Shown in pieces: positions 31,509-41,600 of a stretch of 64,000 nucleotides of DNA. The position numbers and the translations under genes are program-made. The DNA comes from Opitutaceae bacterium (GTDB lineage Bacteria; Verrucomicrobiota; Verrucomicrobiia; Opitutales; Opitutaceae), in assembly GCA_016794625.1 (NCBI GenBank), contig JAEUGY010000005.1, forward strand, positions 21,763-85,762. The letters run 5' to 3'. The notes beneath the pieces are model-generated. The model worked only from the letters and a program-made list of their open reading frames with translations, was not told the origin of the DNA and made no database searches. The number at the start of each line of letters is the position of its first letter. Position 1 is the first letter of the stretch.

Positions 31509-34318
31509 TGCGGAGGGAGTTCGGGCAGGGGATCCGGGTCGGGCAGTGACGGCGGGGGCGGCTCGACGGCGGGCACTTCGAGGAAAACGACCGTCCGGTC
31601 GCCGAGCCGGGTCCAGGCCAGCGGGTCCGGCGGCACGTCCACCACCCGCACGTCCGGGTCGGCGAGCGCGCGCAGCCTGGCATCGAAGAGCATGAGCCCG
31701 ATCTCCTCCGCTGCCCCGGTCGGAACCCGCACGGCGATGACCGCGTCGATGCCGGTGCTCGGAAACGGGCGGAGCGCCCGTTTCCCGTGGATGACGGCGA
31801 GGGCGCGCTGGTCCACGCTGGCGGGCATCTGTCGTTGCACGACCACCGGGCGCCCGACCCGGCCGGGTGGAACCTCCCAGGCGAGCAACGGACCGCGCAG
31901 CCGGCGGCCGAACCCGTCGTTGATTTCCTCATACACACCAGGGGCCGATCCCGGCGGGGGCGTGACTGATGCGATCCGCGCGCCGGGGCCGGGGGGGGGC
32001 GCCTTCTCTCCGGCCGGCGGGGCGGAGGGGGCCGCCAGGGCGGTCCCGCCGTCCGAATCCGAACCGCCTCCCGAGGTGACGAGATGGACCAGGCCGAAGA
32101 GGACGACGAGCAGACCGGCCGCGGCGCTGCCCCAGAGACCGGCGAAACGAGGCTGGGGCGGCAGCGGGCCGGGGCGCGGATCGAGGGGAAGGTCCGCCAT
32201 CTCGCGCACGAGGGCGTGAAAACGGGCGACCAGGGAGGCGAGGTCGTTCGTGCCGGCGTCGGAGGGACGCACCCGGGCGGCCTCGGCCTTGCCGCGGCCG
32301 GCGTGGTCGGCCCAGGTCCAGGGGCGGGCGTCCGGATCGCAGCGGCGCACCAGGCGGGCGATGTGGACCTGGGCCAGCGCGCGCAGTGCAAGCATGCCGG
32401 CCAGCGCCACGAGCGGGACCAAGGTGTCGTGGGTTCTGAAATACATGATCGCGGCGAACGCGACCCAGGCCGGCGCGATCAGCCACCAGGGAAGAAAGAG
32501 CCACGGTGCGGCGGCGAGCGTGCGGCGCAGCCCGAGCCAGAAGACGAAGGCGGCGAGCTGGTGGCCCTGGCGGCCCAGCTCCGTGTAACGCTCGAGGTTG
32601 CGCTCCGCGTGGCTGACGTAGAGGAACTCCGCGGCATGGTCGCCGGTGTGGATCACGAGCAGGAGTTTCCACCGCTCCGGCTTGGGGGCGTTGAAGTATC
32701 CGCTGAGCACCGGCGTGCGGGTGGTGGCGTAGCGGCGCTGCAGGTCATGCCACCGCGCCTCGAGGTCGCGCGCCGGCTGCACGGCCAGGCGGAAAATGCC
32801 GGCGTGCACGGCGTGGTCGTCGGCCTTGATCCATCCTTCGCGGACGCCGTGCGCGATCGCCTCGCGTGCGCCCTGTGCCAGCAGGCTGAGCGAGCGGGCG
32901 GCCTCGCCGTCGAGCGTCTCGACCAGGTCGATGTAGGGCTGCGCCGTGAGGGCGTGGAAGAGCGGGGTGAGCTCGACCGCGGCGTCGCTGTTCACCCAGG
33001 ACTGGATGCCGATCCAGTCTAGGCGGCGGCCCTTCAGCCGGAGCGAGGCGGGCGTGCCGTTGTCGGCGCAGACACACCACGCGGCGGCCGCGAGGGCGGT
33101 GCGGCGGGCGGAGACCGGGAGGTCCTGCCAGGCCGGCAGGTCGGATTTGGCCAGCACGGCTTCGAGTCGCTCCGCGAGGGCGCTGTGCACCCGCTCGTTG
33201 CGAATGAAGGAGAGCAGGGTGGTTTTATCCGTGGGGGGCGAAAAGAGATTGGCCTCGCCTTCGTCCCAGTTGGATTCCTGGGCAAAGTAGTCGGCCGCTT
33301 CCGCGATGCTGTAGGCCTGACCGCGCCACGTAAAGAGACGGGCGTTGCGCGGCAGGGAGTAGCGGTCGCGCACCGGCCGGCCATGGCTCCAGCTTTCCAC
33401 CTCCGCCGCCTTCCAGCGGCCATCGCGGGAGGCGGTCAGCAGTCCACGGAGGAGTTGCTCCACCGACGGATCCAGGCCCTTCATCAGTTCGACCCCACCG
33501 GCGCGCACTCCGGCCGGTTCCCGTTCGAAGAGCATCGCTTCGGCGCGCTGGCTGAGCTCGGCTGCGGTGCGGCTGAGGTCCCGGGTCAGGTGGTGGCCGA
33601 TGATGTGTCGTCCCTGGACGTATTCCTGGATGACGCGTCCCAGCGACCACCAATCCCAGGCGAACAGTCCGGCTCCCGGTTCGTGGCGGAAGAGACCAGC
33701 CGCTTCCGGCGGCGCGTAGAACGGGTCGACCGTCGCATCGATCAGTTGGTCCTGCGCCACAGGCACGGCTTCGGGCAGGCCTCCCAGCGAAAAGGTGGGT
33801 CCATCGAGACCGGGAGTTACATAAATGGTTTCCGGCCTGATGTTAAGGTGGGCAACGCCCCGACTATGCAGTCCGGAGAGCACCGGGGCCAACTGGCGCA
33901 CCAGGCGTTCGACCGTCGCCTTGTCGGCCGGGTGTTCCACCAGCCAGTCGCGCAGGTCCTGAAGCGGCGGAGCCGCGGTGACTTCGATGCGCAGGCCTTC
34001 TTCTTCCGCGTCTTCGAGCAAGGCGAGGACGTTGTCGCGTGGGAGATCCTGCAGGAGAACCCAGACCTGCCGCCGCAGTTCAAGGGTCGACGTGAGGGGT
34101 CCGACCGTGAGGATGACCGGCTCCATCGACCCGATATCGACGGCGCGAAACCGTTCGGGCGTCCCGTTCCCAATGGACTCCCCGATCTGGAAGGCACGCC
34201 ACCGCTGACCCGGGTGGAATCGGGAGCCCGTCGGCTCCACGGACGCGGGCCCGGCCTCGGGAGCCGGATCAACCGGAAAGGGATCCGGCCCGGGTGGAGG
34301 ATCAAGCGGATCGGCCAT
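31505..34318 (-). CDS. Membrane protein with N-terminal pseudokinase domain
   Basis: The 937-residue protein starts with a Pro-rich stretch, then a protein-kinase-like domain (about 40-290). Its shape is kept: the APE-like YAPPEAAG (around 201-208) and FAWDWWSLGRVIQEYVQGRH. The catalytic residues are lost: HRD reads HLN (157-159), the loop Asn is Thr164, and the DFG position reads SLG (178-180); no VAIK lysine is visible. It is therefore a pseudokinase. Then come a soluble region, hydrophobic segments at about residues 590-650, another at about 740-760, a Pro/Gly-rich linker and a C-terminal domain probably outside the cytoplasm. Function unknown; it is predicted to be a sensor or scaffold. 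Confidence 0.82.
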   Translation of the reverse strand: MADPLDPPPGPDPFPVDPAPEAGPASVEPTGSRFHPGQRWRAFQIGESIGNGTPERFRAVDIGSMEPVILTVGPLTSTLELRRQVWVLLQDLPRDNVLALLEDAEEEGLRIEVTAAPPLQDLRDWLVEHPADKATVERLVRQLAPVLSGLHSRGVAHLNIRPETIYVTPGLDGPTFSLGGLPEAVPVAQDQLIDATVDPFYAPPEAAGLFRHEPGAGLFAWDWWSLGRVIQEYVQGRHIIGHHLTRDLSRTAAELSQRAEAMLFEREPAGVRAGGVELMKGLDPSVEQLLRGLLTASRDGRWKAAEVESWSHGRPVRDRYSLPRNARLFTWRGQAYSIAEAADYFAQESNWDEGEANLFSPPTDKTTLLSFIRNERVHSALAERLEAVLAKSDLPAWQDLPVSARRTALAAAAWCVCADNGTPASLRLKGRRLDWIGIQSWVNSDAAVELTPLFHALTAQPYIDLVETLDGEAARSLSLLAQGAREAIAHGVREGWIKADDHAVHAGIFRLAVQPARDLEARWHDLQRRYATTRTPVLSGYFNAPKPERWKLLLVIHTGDHAAEFLYVSHAERNLERYTELGRQGHQLAAFVFWLGLRRTLAAAPWLFLPWWLIAPAWVAFAAIMYFRTHDTLVPLVALAGMLALRALAQVHIARLVRRCDPDARPWTWADHAGRGKAEAARVRPSDAGTNDLASLVARFHALVREMADLPLDPRPGPLPPQPRFAGLWGSAAAGLLVVLFGLVHLVTSGGGSDSDGGTALAAPSAPPAGEKAPPPGPGARIASVTPPPGSAPGVYEEINDGFGRRLRGPLLAWEVPPGRVGRPVVVQRQMPASVDQRALAVIHGKRALRPFPSTGIDAVIAVRVPTGAAEEIGLMLFDARLRALADPDVRVVDVPPDPLAWTRLGDRTVVFLEVPAVEPPPPSLPDPDPLPELPPH

Positions 34319-34385
34319 GAGTGCGGGTGTTCGCGGCTAGTTTCGGCCGGATCGGGGCTGAATGTAGAGGTACTGGTGGGTTCGC

Positions 34386-35300
34386 TCAGGTCTTGGGTCG
34401 ATTGCGATATTCGTCAGACGCCTTGAGGGTTTCGCGCACCCGCTGGTCGGTCCAACCCTTCTTTCGGATGAATCCAGTATAAGTTTCTAATCCGGAGGGA
34501 TCTGGATCTCTTCCGAGGAGTTCGCGATAAGCCCGGGTCACGATCTCCCGAGCCAGGCGGTCCTTGGCTTCGTCGCTTCGACGAAGCTCGGCGCGTAAGT
34601 CATTTTCCGACCAGCCTTCTTTCAACCGTTCGCGATAGGTGGCGAGGCCGGAAGGGTCGGGGTCGCGGGCCAGGATCTCTTGGAAGACCTTGCGGACCAC
34701 CGCGTCGAAATCGCGGGACCTGAATTCGTGGCTATCGCGCAAGGTGGCACGGAGCCGTGCCTCGGACCAGCCTTGGTCGAGCAGCCGCCGGCGGTAGTTT
34801 TGCAGACCGTCGTAGTCCGGTTCCCGGCCCAGCAGGTCCTGAAACGCGGCACGGATGGCGCGGTCGGCCTCACGTTGGTTGCGAAACTCCGCCGGGCGCC
34901 CGTCCGGGGTACCGGGACCAGCGTCGAGCCATTCGACTTTGAGCGACGAGATCCGATCGTCCCAGGACTCCAACTTGGAGGGTCCGTGGGGCTGCTGGGT
35001 CAGATCAGATTGATCGCGACGCAATTCCAGCCGTTCGCCTTTGAACTGGGCGTCGGCATAGACGACCAGACGCACCGGGCCGTCGAAGCGGATCGAGGAG
35101 ATGCTGTCATTCCACCGCTTCCGATTGGATTGCCGATGGTAATGAAGGTTGTCGATCGACTCGCCGGCGTGCAGGACCAGCGGTTCGCCCCGGAATCCGG
35201 GGTCGGGGAAGAGAAGCACCCGGGGAGGAGGAGGTTGGGCGAGCCCGAAGGCCGGCAGAAAGAGAAGGAGAAGCAACCCAGGCAGAGTTCGAAAAAGCAT
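34386..35300 (-). CDS. Exported protein with beta/gamma-crystallin-like and DUF4214-like repeats
   Basis: A signal peptide (MLFRTLPGLLLLLFLPAFGLA) is followed by two Greek-key-like segments at about residues 25-120 with VLLFPDPGFRGEPLVLHAGE and YADAQFKGERLEL, each followed by a tryptophan and DSISSI/DRISSL. These are marks of beta/gamma-crystallin modules. From about residue 140 there are three roughly 50-residue repeats containing LLGREPDYDGL, ILARDPDPSGL and LLGRDPDPSGL, as in DUF4214. ATG at 35300 was chosen because it begins the signal peptide. The protein may bind calcium or a surface matrix; no function is established. Confidence 0.8.
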   Translation of the reverse strand: MLFRTLPGLLLLLFLPAFGLAQPPPPRVLLFPDPGFRGEPLVLHAGESIDNLHYHRQSNRKRWNDSISSIRFDGPVRLVVYADAQFKGERLELRRDQSDLTQQPHGPSKLESWDDRISSLKVEWLDAGPGTPDGRPAEFRNQREADRAIRAAFQDLLGREPDYDGLQNYRRRLLDQGWSEARLRATLRDSHEFRSRDFDAVVRKVFQEILARDPDPSGLATYRERLKEGWSENDLRAELRRSDEAKDRLAREIVTRAYRELLGRDPDPSGLETYTGFIRKKGWTDQRVRETLKASDEYRNRPKT

Positions 35301-35538
35301 GGTGGGCGAAGGACTACGAAGGCCCGCGGGGACTTGGCCTGCGAACGTGATGTCAGATTCTGAGCGAGGATGCACGCCAGCTGTGACGTTCCCGCGCGGC
35401 TGCCTATTCTCGGCTGGTCGCGGGCCGGACGAGGTGCTTTGGTCGTGGCATGCGTCCGGCAGGTTTTCTGCCGCTGTCCTGTTGCACCCCGCGCGCACCC
35501 TGTCCATCCTGATGGTTTTCCGCCCACCCACCTCCCTT

Positions 35539-36408
35539 ATGCACCTGCGTACCTTGTTTGCGACCCTTACCCCGATGGCCCTGGTTCTGAGTTTGTCGGC
35601 CCAAACCCCGGCGGCTCCGAAACTGGAGTTTCCCCAAGCCAGCCCCTCCACGGTGATCAAGCAGCGGGTTGGCATCACCGACATCGAAGTCAACTTTGCC
35701 CGACCGAGCAAAAAAGGCCGCGTCATCTTCGGCGGCCTCGTGCCGTACGATCAGCGCTGGCGCACAGGGGCAAACAATGCGACGAAGCTGACCTTCAGCA
35801 CGGCGGTGAAGATCAATGGAGCCGCCATTCCGGCGGGCACCTATGAGCTCTTCACCATCCCCGGCAAAGCCGAGTGGACGATCATCATCCACAAGAACAT
35901 GTCGCAATGGGGTGACTATCAGTACGATGAGAAGAACGACGTCGTGCGCTTCAAAGCCAAGCCCGTCGCCCTGCCCACCACGATGGAGACCTTTGCGATC
36001 GGTTTCTCCGATTTGCGTGACAGTTCAGCCACGTTCTATCTCGCCTGGGAGAATGTGCGGGTGCCGATGAAGCTCGAGGTCGACGTCGTCGGCATGCTCG
36101 TCCCGCAGATTGAAGCGGCGATGGCGGCTGAAGGCGGCAAGAAGCCGTATGTGCCGGCCGCGATGTTCTACTTTGAGAACAACCTCGATCTGAAGAAAGC
36201 GATCGCGTGGATGGACGCCGGGCTGGCGGAAAACCCGAAGGCGTTTTGGTTCATTTATCGTAAAGGCCTCATTTTGCAGAAGATGGGTGACAAGGCGGGC
36301 GCGCTGGCCGCGGCTCAGCAGTCGATGGCCCTCGCCTCGCAGGCGCAGGGAGCGATCAAGGATGAGTATGTGCGGCTCAATCAGGCGCTGATCGACAGTT
36401 TGAAGTAG
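35539..36408 (+). CDS. Exported DUF2911 protein
   Basis: The 289-residue protein starts with a signal peptide (MHLRTLFATLTPMALVLSLSAQ) and then PASPSTV-type DUF2911 sequence: IKQRVGITDIEVNFARPSKK, GGLVPYDQRWRTGANNATKL and AGTYELFTIPGKAEWTIIIH. The C-terminal part (DLKKAIAWMDAGLAENPKAF) resembles TPR helices. The start at 35539 was preferred to an ATG nine codons earlier. DUF2911 proteins are periplasmic and of unknown role. Confidence 0.88.
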   Translation: MHLRTLFATLTPMALVLSLSAQTPAAPKLEFPQASPSTVIKQRVGITDIEVNFARPSKKGRVIFGGLVPYDQRWRTGANNATKLTFSTAVKINGAAIPAGTYELFTIPGKAEWTIIIHKNMSQWGDYQYDEKNDVVRFKAKPVALPTTMETFAIGFSDLRDSSATFYLAWENVRVPMKLEVDVVGMLVPQIEAAMAAEGGKKPYVPAAMFYFENNLDLKKAIAWMDAGLAENPKAFWFIYRKGLILQKMGDKAGALAAAQQSMALASQAQGAIKDEYVRLNQALIDSLK

Positions 36409-36487
36409 TCCGCGCCCCGAGGACGGTGCGGTCGTGAGTTTGCCCTCAGGTGGACTGAGCCGTTCCGGACCAGGCCTGAGGGATGAG

Positions 36488-37204
36488 ATGAGCCGCGAAA
36501 CCTGCTACCGTTGTTTTTGGCCACAGACGCTGTGCTGGTGTCCTTCGATTCAACCGATGGACACCCACACGCGTTTTGTCTTCTTGATGCACCCCAAGGA
36601 GTTCAAACAGGAGAAGGCCGGCACCGGGCGATTGACCCACCTGTCGTTGGTGCAGAGCGAACTGCACATGGGAATCGGGTTTGATGACCATCCTCGGGTG
36701 CAGGCGTTGCTGGCGGATCCGGCGAACTTTCCCGTCCTGCTCTATCCGGGCGCGGGGGCGCGCAACCTGTCGGTGGGTGGGTTGACCGCCGCGGACCTGG
36801 GTGGCCGGCGGCTGGTGGTCTTTCTCCTCGATGGCACGTGGGCGTGTGCGCGGAAAATGCTCCGCCTGAGCCCCAGTTTGCAGCGCCTGCCGCGGGTCAT
36901 GTTCACGGCCGAGACGGCGGTGAGTCGCTATGTGATCAAGCAGCAGCCGCAGGACGGATGCCTTTCCACTTTGGAGGCGACGCACGAAGTCCTGCTCGCG
37001 TTGGAGCGTTCCGGACTGGATCGCTACCCGCGCCCCGATCAGTTGCTGGAACTGTTTCAGCGTATGCAGGCCTTTCAGTTGAAGTGTGCGTCGGATCCGG
37101 CGCGGACCGGTTACCGCCGGACCGAGTACCGGCCGCCGGCCGAGCGGGTCCGGCCCCAGGGAAAGAGCGGACAACGTCGAACGCGCTACGTGCCGAAGCC
37201 TTGA
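36488..37204 (+). CDS. DTW-domain protein (tRNA-uridine aminocarboxypropyltransferase family)
   Basis: The 238-residue product begins [18 protein letters not shown], giving the paired CxxC / CxC cysteines of the DTW family, and carries the eponymous D-x-T-W in [13 protein letters not shown]. TapT/TuaA members transfer a 3-amino-3-carboxypropyl group from S-adenosylmethionine to tRNA uridine, and the same activity is expected here. ATG at 36488 is preferred to GTG at 36434 because GAGGG lies eight bases upstream. The C-terminal tail is basic ([14 protein letters not shown]) and may bind RNA. Confidence 0.9.
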   Translation: MSRETCYRCFWPQTLCWCPSIQPMDTHTRFVFLMHPKEFKQEKAGTGRLTHLSLVQSELHMGIGFDDHPRVQALLADPANFPVLLYPGAGARNLSVGGLTAADLGGRRLVVFLLDGTWACARKMLRLSPSLQRLPRVMFTAETAVSRYVIKQQPQDGCLSTLEATHEVLLALERSGLDRYPRPDQLLELFQRMQAFQLKCASDPARTGYRRTEYRPPAERVRPQGKSGQRRTRYVPKP

Positions 37205-37392
37205 GCGCGGGCGACGGTGGCACTGGGACCGGGAAGATGGGCCGTCGCGTCTTCTGTTTTTCCTGCCACGCGGAACTTGCTTCTGCGCGGTGCAGCGTTT
37301 CACGTCGTACCTCCTCGGTGGTGTCGCGCGGAATCCCCCGCGGCACCTCACCGCGGTCTCCGTTCGACGCTCCTCGTTTCCTTTTTTCCAAC

Positions 37393-38496
37393 ATGTCCAA
37401 GGCCGCTCCTACCACCAAAGCCTCTTCCACCCCGGTTGCCACCGCCGCCACCGGCGGTGTCGTCGCCGTGCCCGCCGAGTCCCGTAAAAATGTCGAACTC
37501 GCCATCAGTTCGATCACGAAGCAGTTCGGTGAAGGCTCGATCATGCGATTGGGCGAAAACTCGAAGATGAAGGTCGAGACCCTCTCGACCGGCTCGCTCG
37601 CGATCGATCTGGCTTTGGGCGTGGGCGGACTGCCCCGCGGACGCATCATCGAAATCTACGGACCGGAGTCCTCCGGTAAGACGACCTTTTGTTTGAGTGT
37701 CATCGCCGAAGCCCAAAAGCGGGGCGGCCTCGCCGCGTTCATCGATGTCGAACACGCGCTGGATCCGAAGTACGCCCGCGTGGTCGGTGTGAATCTGGAC
37801 GACTTGCTGGTCTCCCAACCCGACTCGGGTGAGGACGCGTTGAACATCACGGAGACGCTCATTCGCTCCAACGCCATCGACGTCATTGTCATCGACTCCG
37901 TGGCCGCCCTGATTTCCAAGCAGGAACTCGATGGTCAGATGGGTGATGCCACGGTCGGCTCCCAGGCCCGGCTGATGTCGCAGGCCATGCGCCGCCTGAC
38001 CGCGGTGGTGAGCAAGACCAAGTGCATCTGTATCTTCACCAATCAGATTCGCGAAAAGATTGGCGTCATGTTCGGCAATCCGGAGACCACCCCGGGCGGC
38101 CGGGCCTTGAAGTTCTTCTCCTCGATTCGCATCGACATCCGGCGCAAGGACCAGATCAAGACGCCGGATGGCAAGGTCATCGGCAACCGCACCAAGATCA
38201 AGGTCGTGAAGAACAAGGTCGCGCCGCCCTTCACCGAGTGCGAATTCGACATCATGTACGACGAGGGCATCTCCAAGACGGGTTCGATTCTGGATCTGGG
38301 TCTGGAGCACAAGATCCTCGAAAAGAAGGGCGCTTGGATCGCCTACCAGGGTGAACTCGTCGGTCAGGGTCGCGACGCGGCGAAATTGACCTTCAAGGAA
38401 AAGCCCGAGTTGGCGGAGAAGATCATGAAGGCGGTGATGGAGAAGGTCACCGTCACGGGTGGCACGGCGGTGACGGGCAGCGGCGACGCCGAATAA
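37393..38496 (+). CDS. recA: Recombinase RecA
   Basis: The 367-residue RecA has Walker [35 protein letters not shown], Walker [11 protein letters not shown] and the L1/L2 loops around [20 protein letters not shown]. About 30 extra Ala/Thr-rich residues precede the conserved [21 protein letters not shown] at 37393 was chosen because it starts this tail; the frame is open much further upstream. I saw no convincing LexA box in the 188-bp leader. Confidence 0.97.
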   Translation: MSKAAPTTKASSTPVATAATGGVVAVPAESRKNVELAISSITKQFGEGSIMRLGENSKMKVETLSTGSLAIDLALGVGGLPRGRIIEIYGPESSGKTTFCLSVIAEAQKRGGLAAFIDVEHALDPKYARVVGVNLDDLLVSQPDSGEDALNITETLIRSNAIDVIVIDSVAALISKQELDGQMGDATVGSQARLMSQAMRRLTAVVSKTKCICIFTNQIREKIGVMFGNPETTPGGRALKFFSSIRIDIRRKDQIKTPDGKVIGNRTKIKVVKNKVAPPFTECEFDIMYDEGISKTGSILDLGLEHKILEKKGAWIAYQGELVGQGRDAAKLTFKEKPELAEKIMKAVMEKVTVTGGTAVTGSGDAE

Positions 38497-38517
38497 CGGA
38501 AGGTTTGTTCTCGCGTT

Positions 38518-38541
38518 GCAGGCGGCCTCGCTGAGGCCGCC
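38518..38541 (-). repeat. GGCCTC hairpin repeat, copy 5 (after recA)
   Basis: GGCGGCCTC and GAGGCCGCC form a perfect 9-bp stem around GCT, 24 bp past the recA stop. It has no T-run, so it may be a repeat rather than a terminator, though its position would let it serve as a transcript end barrier. Confidence 0.75.
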
Positions 38542-38624
38542 GCGGGCGCCATCGCGGCGCGGCGCCTTTCCTCTCGCCTCGGAGAAGGGGCCGGCGTACC
38601 GGTGGGAAGCCCCATGCAGCGCTC

Positions 38625-41600
38625 ATGAGCCGCTTTTCCGCTTTTCTGACCAGGGGATTCCGGGCCGGTCTTCTTCTCCTGGCCGGCGTGGTGCGTGTCT
38701 CCGCCACGTTCACCGACGTGGCCACGTCGGCGGGGTTGAATGTCATCGCGCCACCGCCGGTCGAGGATCCCTTTCCTGTCGGCATCGATCGCTACACGTC
38801 CGGTTATGCCACCTGTGCGGTCGATCTCGACCGCGACGGCTGGACGGACCTGATCCTCGCGCAGAATCCGCGCCGGTGCCTCGTGTTCATGAACAACCGG
38901 AACGGCACCTTCCGCGAGGAGGGCGTGGCGCGCGGCTTCGAAACCGCCGTCGACATCGGCGGGGTGGTGGCGGGTGATTTTTCAAATACGGGGCGGACGG
39001 ACGTCTTCATGGTCCCGCGCAACGGCCCGCGGTACCAGCTGTTCGTGAATGACGGCACCGGGCGGTTCACCGAGCAGGCGGTGGCGCGTGGGGCGGACTC
39101 CACTGTGACGGGTGAGGTCCACCGTGGTCAGAGCATCGGTCTGGTCGACTTCGACCGCGATGGCTACCTCGACCTTCATGTCACCGAGTGGGGCGTCACC
39201 TCATCCGCCGATGACGCGCGCTACTCCGTGCTCCTCCGCAACCGCGGCCCGTCCGCGCCCGGCTTTTTTGAAAACGTCACCAATCGCTCCGGCCTGCGGC
39301 AGCCGCGGATCGGGTCGGTCATGCATGGATACTCGAGCGCGTGGGCCGATTTTGATGGTGACGGCTACCCCGATCTCTCGCTCATCAGCGATTTTGGCAA
39401 GAGCCAGATGTGGTGGAACAATGGCAATGGCACCTTCACCGAGGGCCGCCAGGAGGCGCGGGTCGGCACCGACCAGAACGGCATGGGAGTGGCGGTGGCG
39501 GACTTTGACCGCGATGGCCGGCTCGACTTCATCGTCAGCTCCTTCGACTTCGGCACCGGTGAGACCGTGCGCACGCCCTTTGGCGCCAACCGCCTCTATC
39601 GCAACCTCGGCGGACGCAGGTTCGAGGATGTCAGCTCGCAGTTCGGCGGAGTGGATGGCAGCTGGGCCTGGGGCACGGCGTTTCTCGACGCGAACAACGA
39701 CACCCGGGCCGACCTGCTCATCACCAACGGATACTTCTACGAGGGACCGCCGGTCACCACCCAGCGCCCTTACCTCATCGCCAATGCCAAGACGGACCGC
39801 ACGCGGTTCTATCTCGGCAATGAATTCGGTTTCAACGAGGTCGGCGAGAGCTGGGGCGTGGTCGATCGCGGCTATGGCCGCAGCGTCGCGATCCTCGATT
39901 ACGACAACGACGGCGACGAGGATGCGCTCATCTCGACGCTGTACGGGCCGTGGATCCTCTATCGCAATGACTCCCCCGCCCCGGCGAACCGCTGGCTCCG
40001 GCTCGCGTTTCGCGGCACCGTGTCGAATCGGGATGGATACGGCACCGTGGTCCGGGCGACGGCGGGCGGCGTTACCCAGACCGCCCTCTACGCCCCGACC
40101 AACGCCTACCTCGCGCAGCGCGAGCCCTACCTCCACCTCGGACTCGGCACGGCCGCAGCCGTCGAGACCCTCGTGATCGAGTGGCCCAACGGGGCGGTGC
40201 AGACCCTCGCTTCGGTGCCGACGAACCAGGTCCTCACCCTCGTCGAGCCTTCGGTCACGACCAACACCCCGCCCCTGCTGACCCTGCTGCCGGTGGGCGG
40301 AGTGTTTGTGAAGGACGCCGAGGTCGTGCTCCGCGCCGCGGCTTCCGGCACGCCGGATCCGGTGTTCAGCTGGTACAAGGACGGAGTCCTCGTGCCGGGT
40401 GCGAACAGGCCGACGCTCACCTTCAAGCGGATCCAGCCCTCTGACGCCGGCGTGTACCAGGTGGTCGCGGGCAACCCGCTGGGCAGTGCCCCCTCGCCTT
40501 CGGTGGTGGTGCAGGTGACGGCGGATCTCGCGCGGCATTCGACGGCGCGCTGGTGGAACGAGGCCCTGCTCGACGGTATCCGAAAAGATACTCCAAATCC
40601 ACCCGTGCATGCGCGCAACCTCTACCACCTCTCCGCCGCCCTGTGGGACGCGTACTGGGCGTACGAGCCCGACGCCCGTGCGGCAGTGGGGGAGGTCTAC
40701 CGCCGTGAGTCCGTGGCGCCGGCGGATTTCCTGCCAACGCGGACGGAGGCCCAGCGCCGGGCGATGAGCCACGCGGCCTACCGGGTGATCGCGGCCCGGT
40801 TCGCGCGCAGCCCGGGTGCGAGCCGCACGCTCGCGGGCATCCGCTGGCTGATGGAGCTCCACGGTTACAATCCCGAAGACACCGGTGTGACGGGTGCGAC
40901 GCCCGCGGCGGTGGGCAACCGCATCGGCCAGGCCGTGCTCGCCGCCACCCTCGGTGACGGCGCGAACGAGGCGGGTGGATACGCCGATGCCACCTCCTAT
41001 TCATCGGTGAATCCTCCGCTGGTGGTGGGACTGCCCGGCACGACGATGGCGGATCCCAACCGCTGGCAGCCCTTGTCGCTCAGCTTCTCCGTCACCCAGA
41101 ACGGCATCGTGCTGCCGACCGGTTTGCAGTCGTTTGTCGGGGTCAACGCCCGCCTGACCGAACCGTTTGCCCTGGTGCGCACCGGGCCGGAAACGATCTT
41201 CTTGGATCCCGGTCCCCCACCCCGGCTGGGTGGCGAGCGCTCGGCCGAGTTTGTGCAGGAAGTGGTGGAGGTGCTGCAGTATTCGTCGTGGCTGGATCCG
41301 GCGGATCCGACCCGCGTCGACATTTCACCGCGTTCGAGTCTGAACCATCCGCTGGGCACGAATGCCGGGCGGGGCTACCCGTTGAATCCGGTGACCGGTG
41401 GGCCCTACGCGCCTCAGGTTGTTCCTCGCGCCGACTTTGGACGCATCCTGGCCGAGTATTGGGCGGACGGACCCAATTCGGAGACTCCCCCGGGACACTG
41501 GAATGTTATTTTCAACGAGATCAGCGACGATCCGGCCTCCACCTACCAGTATGGGGGCGTCGGAGCGGCACTGAGCCGGCTCGAATGGGATGTGCGCGGC

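Noticed and set aside
37205..37392. LexA box before recA
   Set aside because: I looked for GAAC-N4-GTTC-like and CTGT-N8-ACAG-like motifs by eye and found no convincing match.
38518..38541. Hairpin after recA considered as an intrinsic terminator
   Set aside because: A strong stem but no following T-run, and the same sequence occurs elsewhere as a dispersed repeat.
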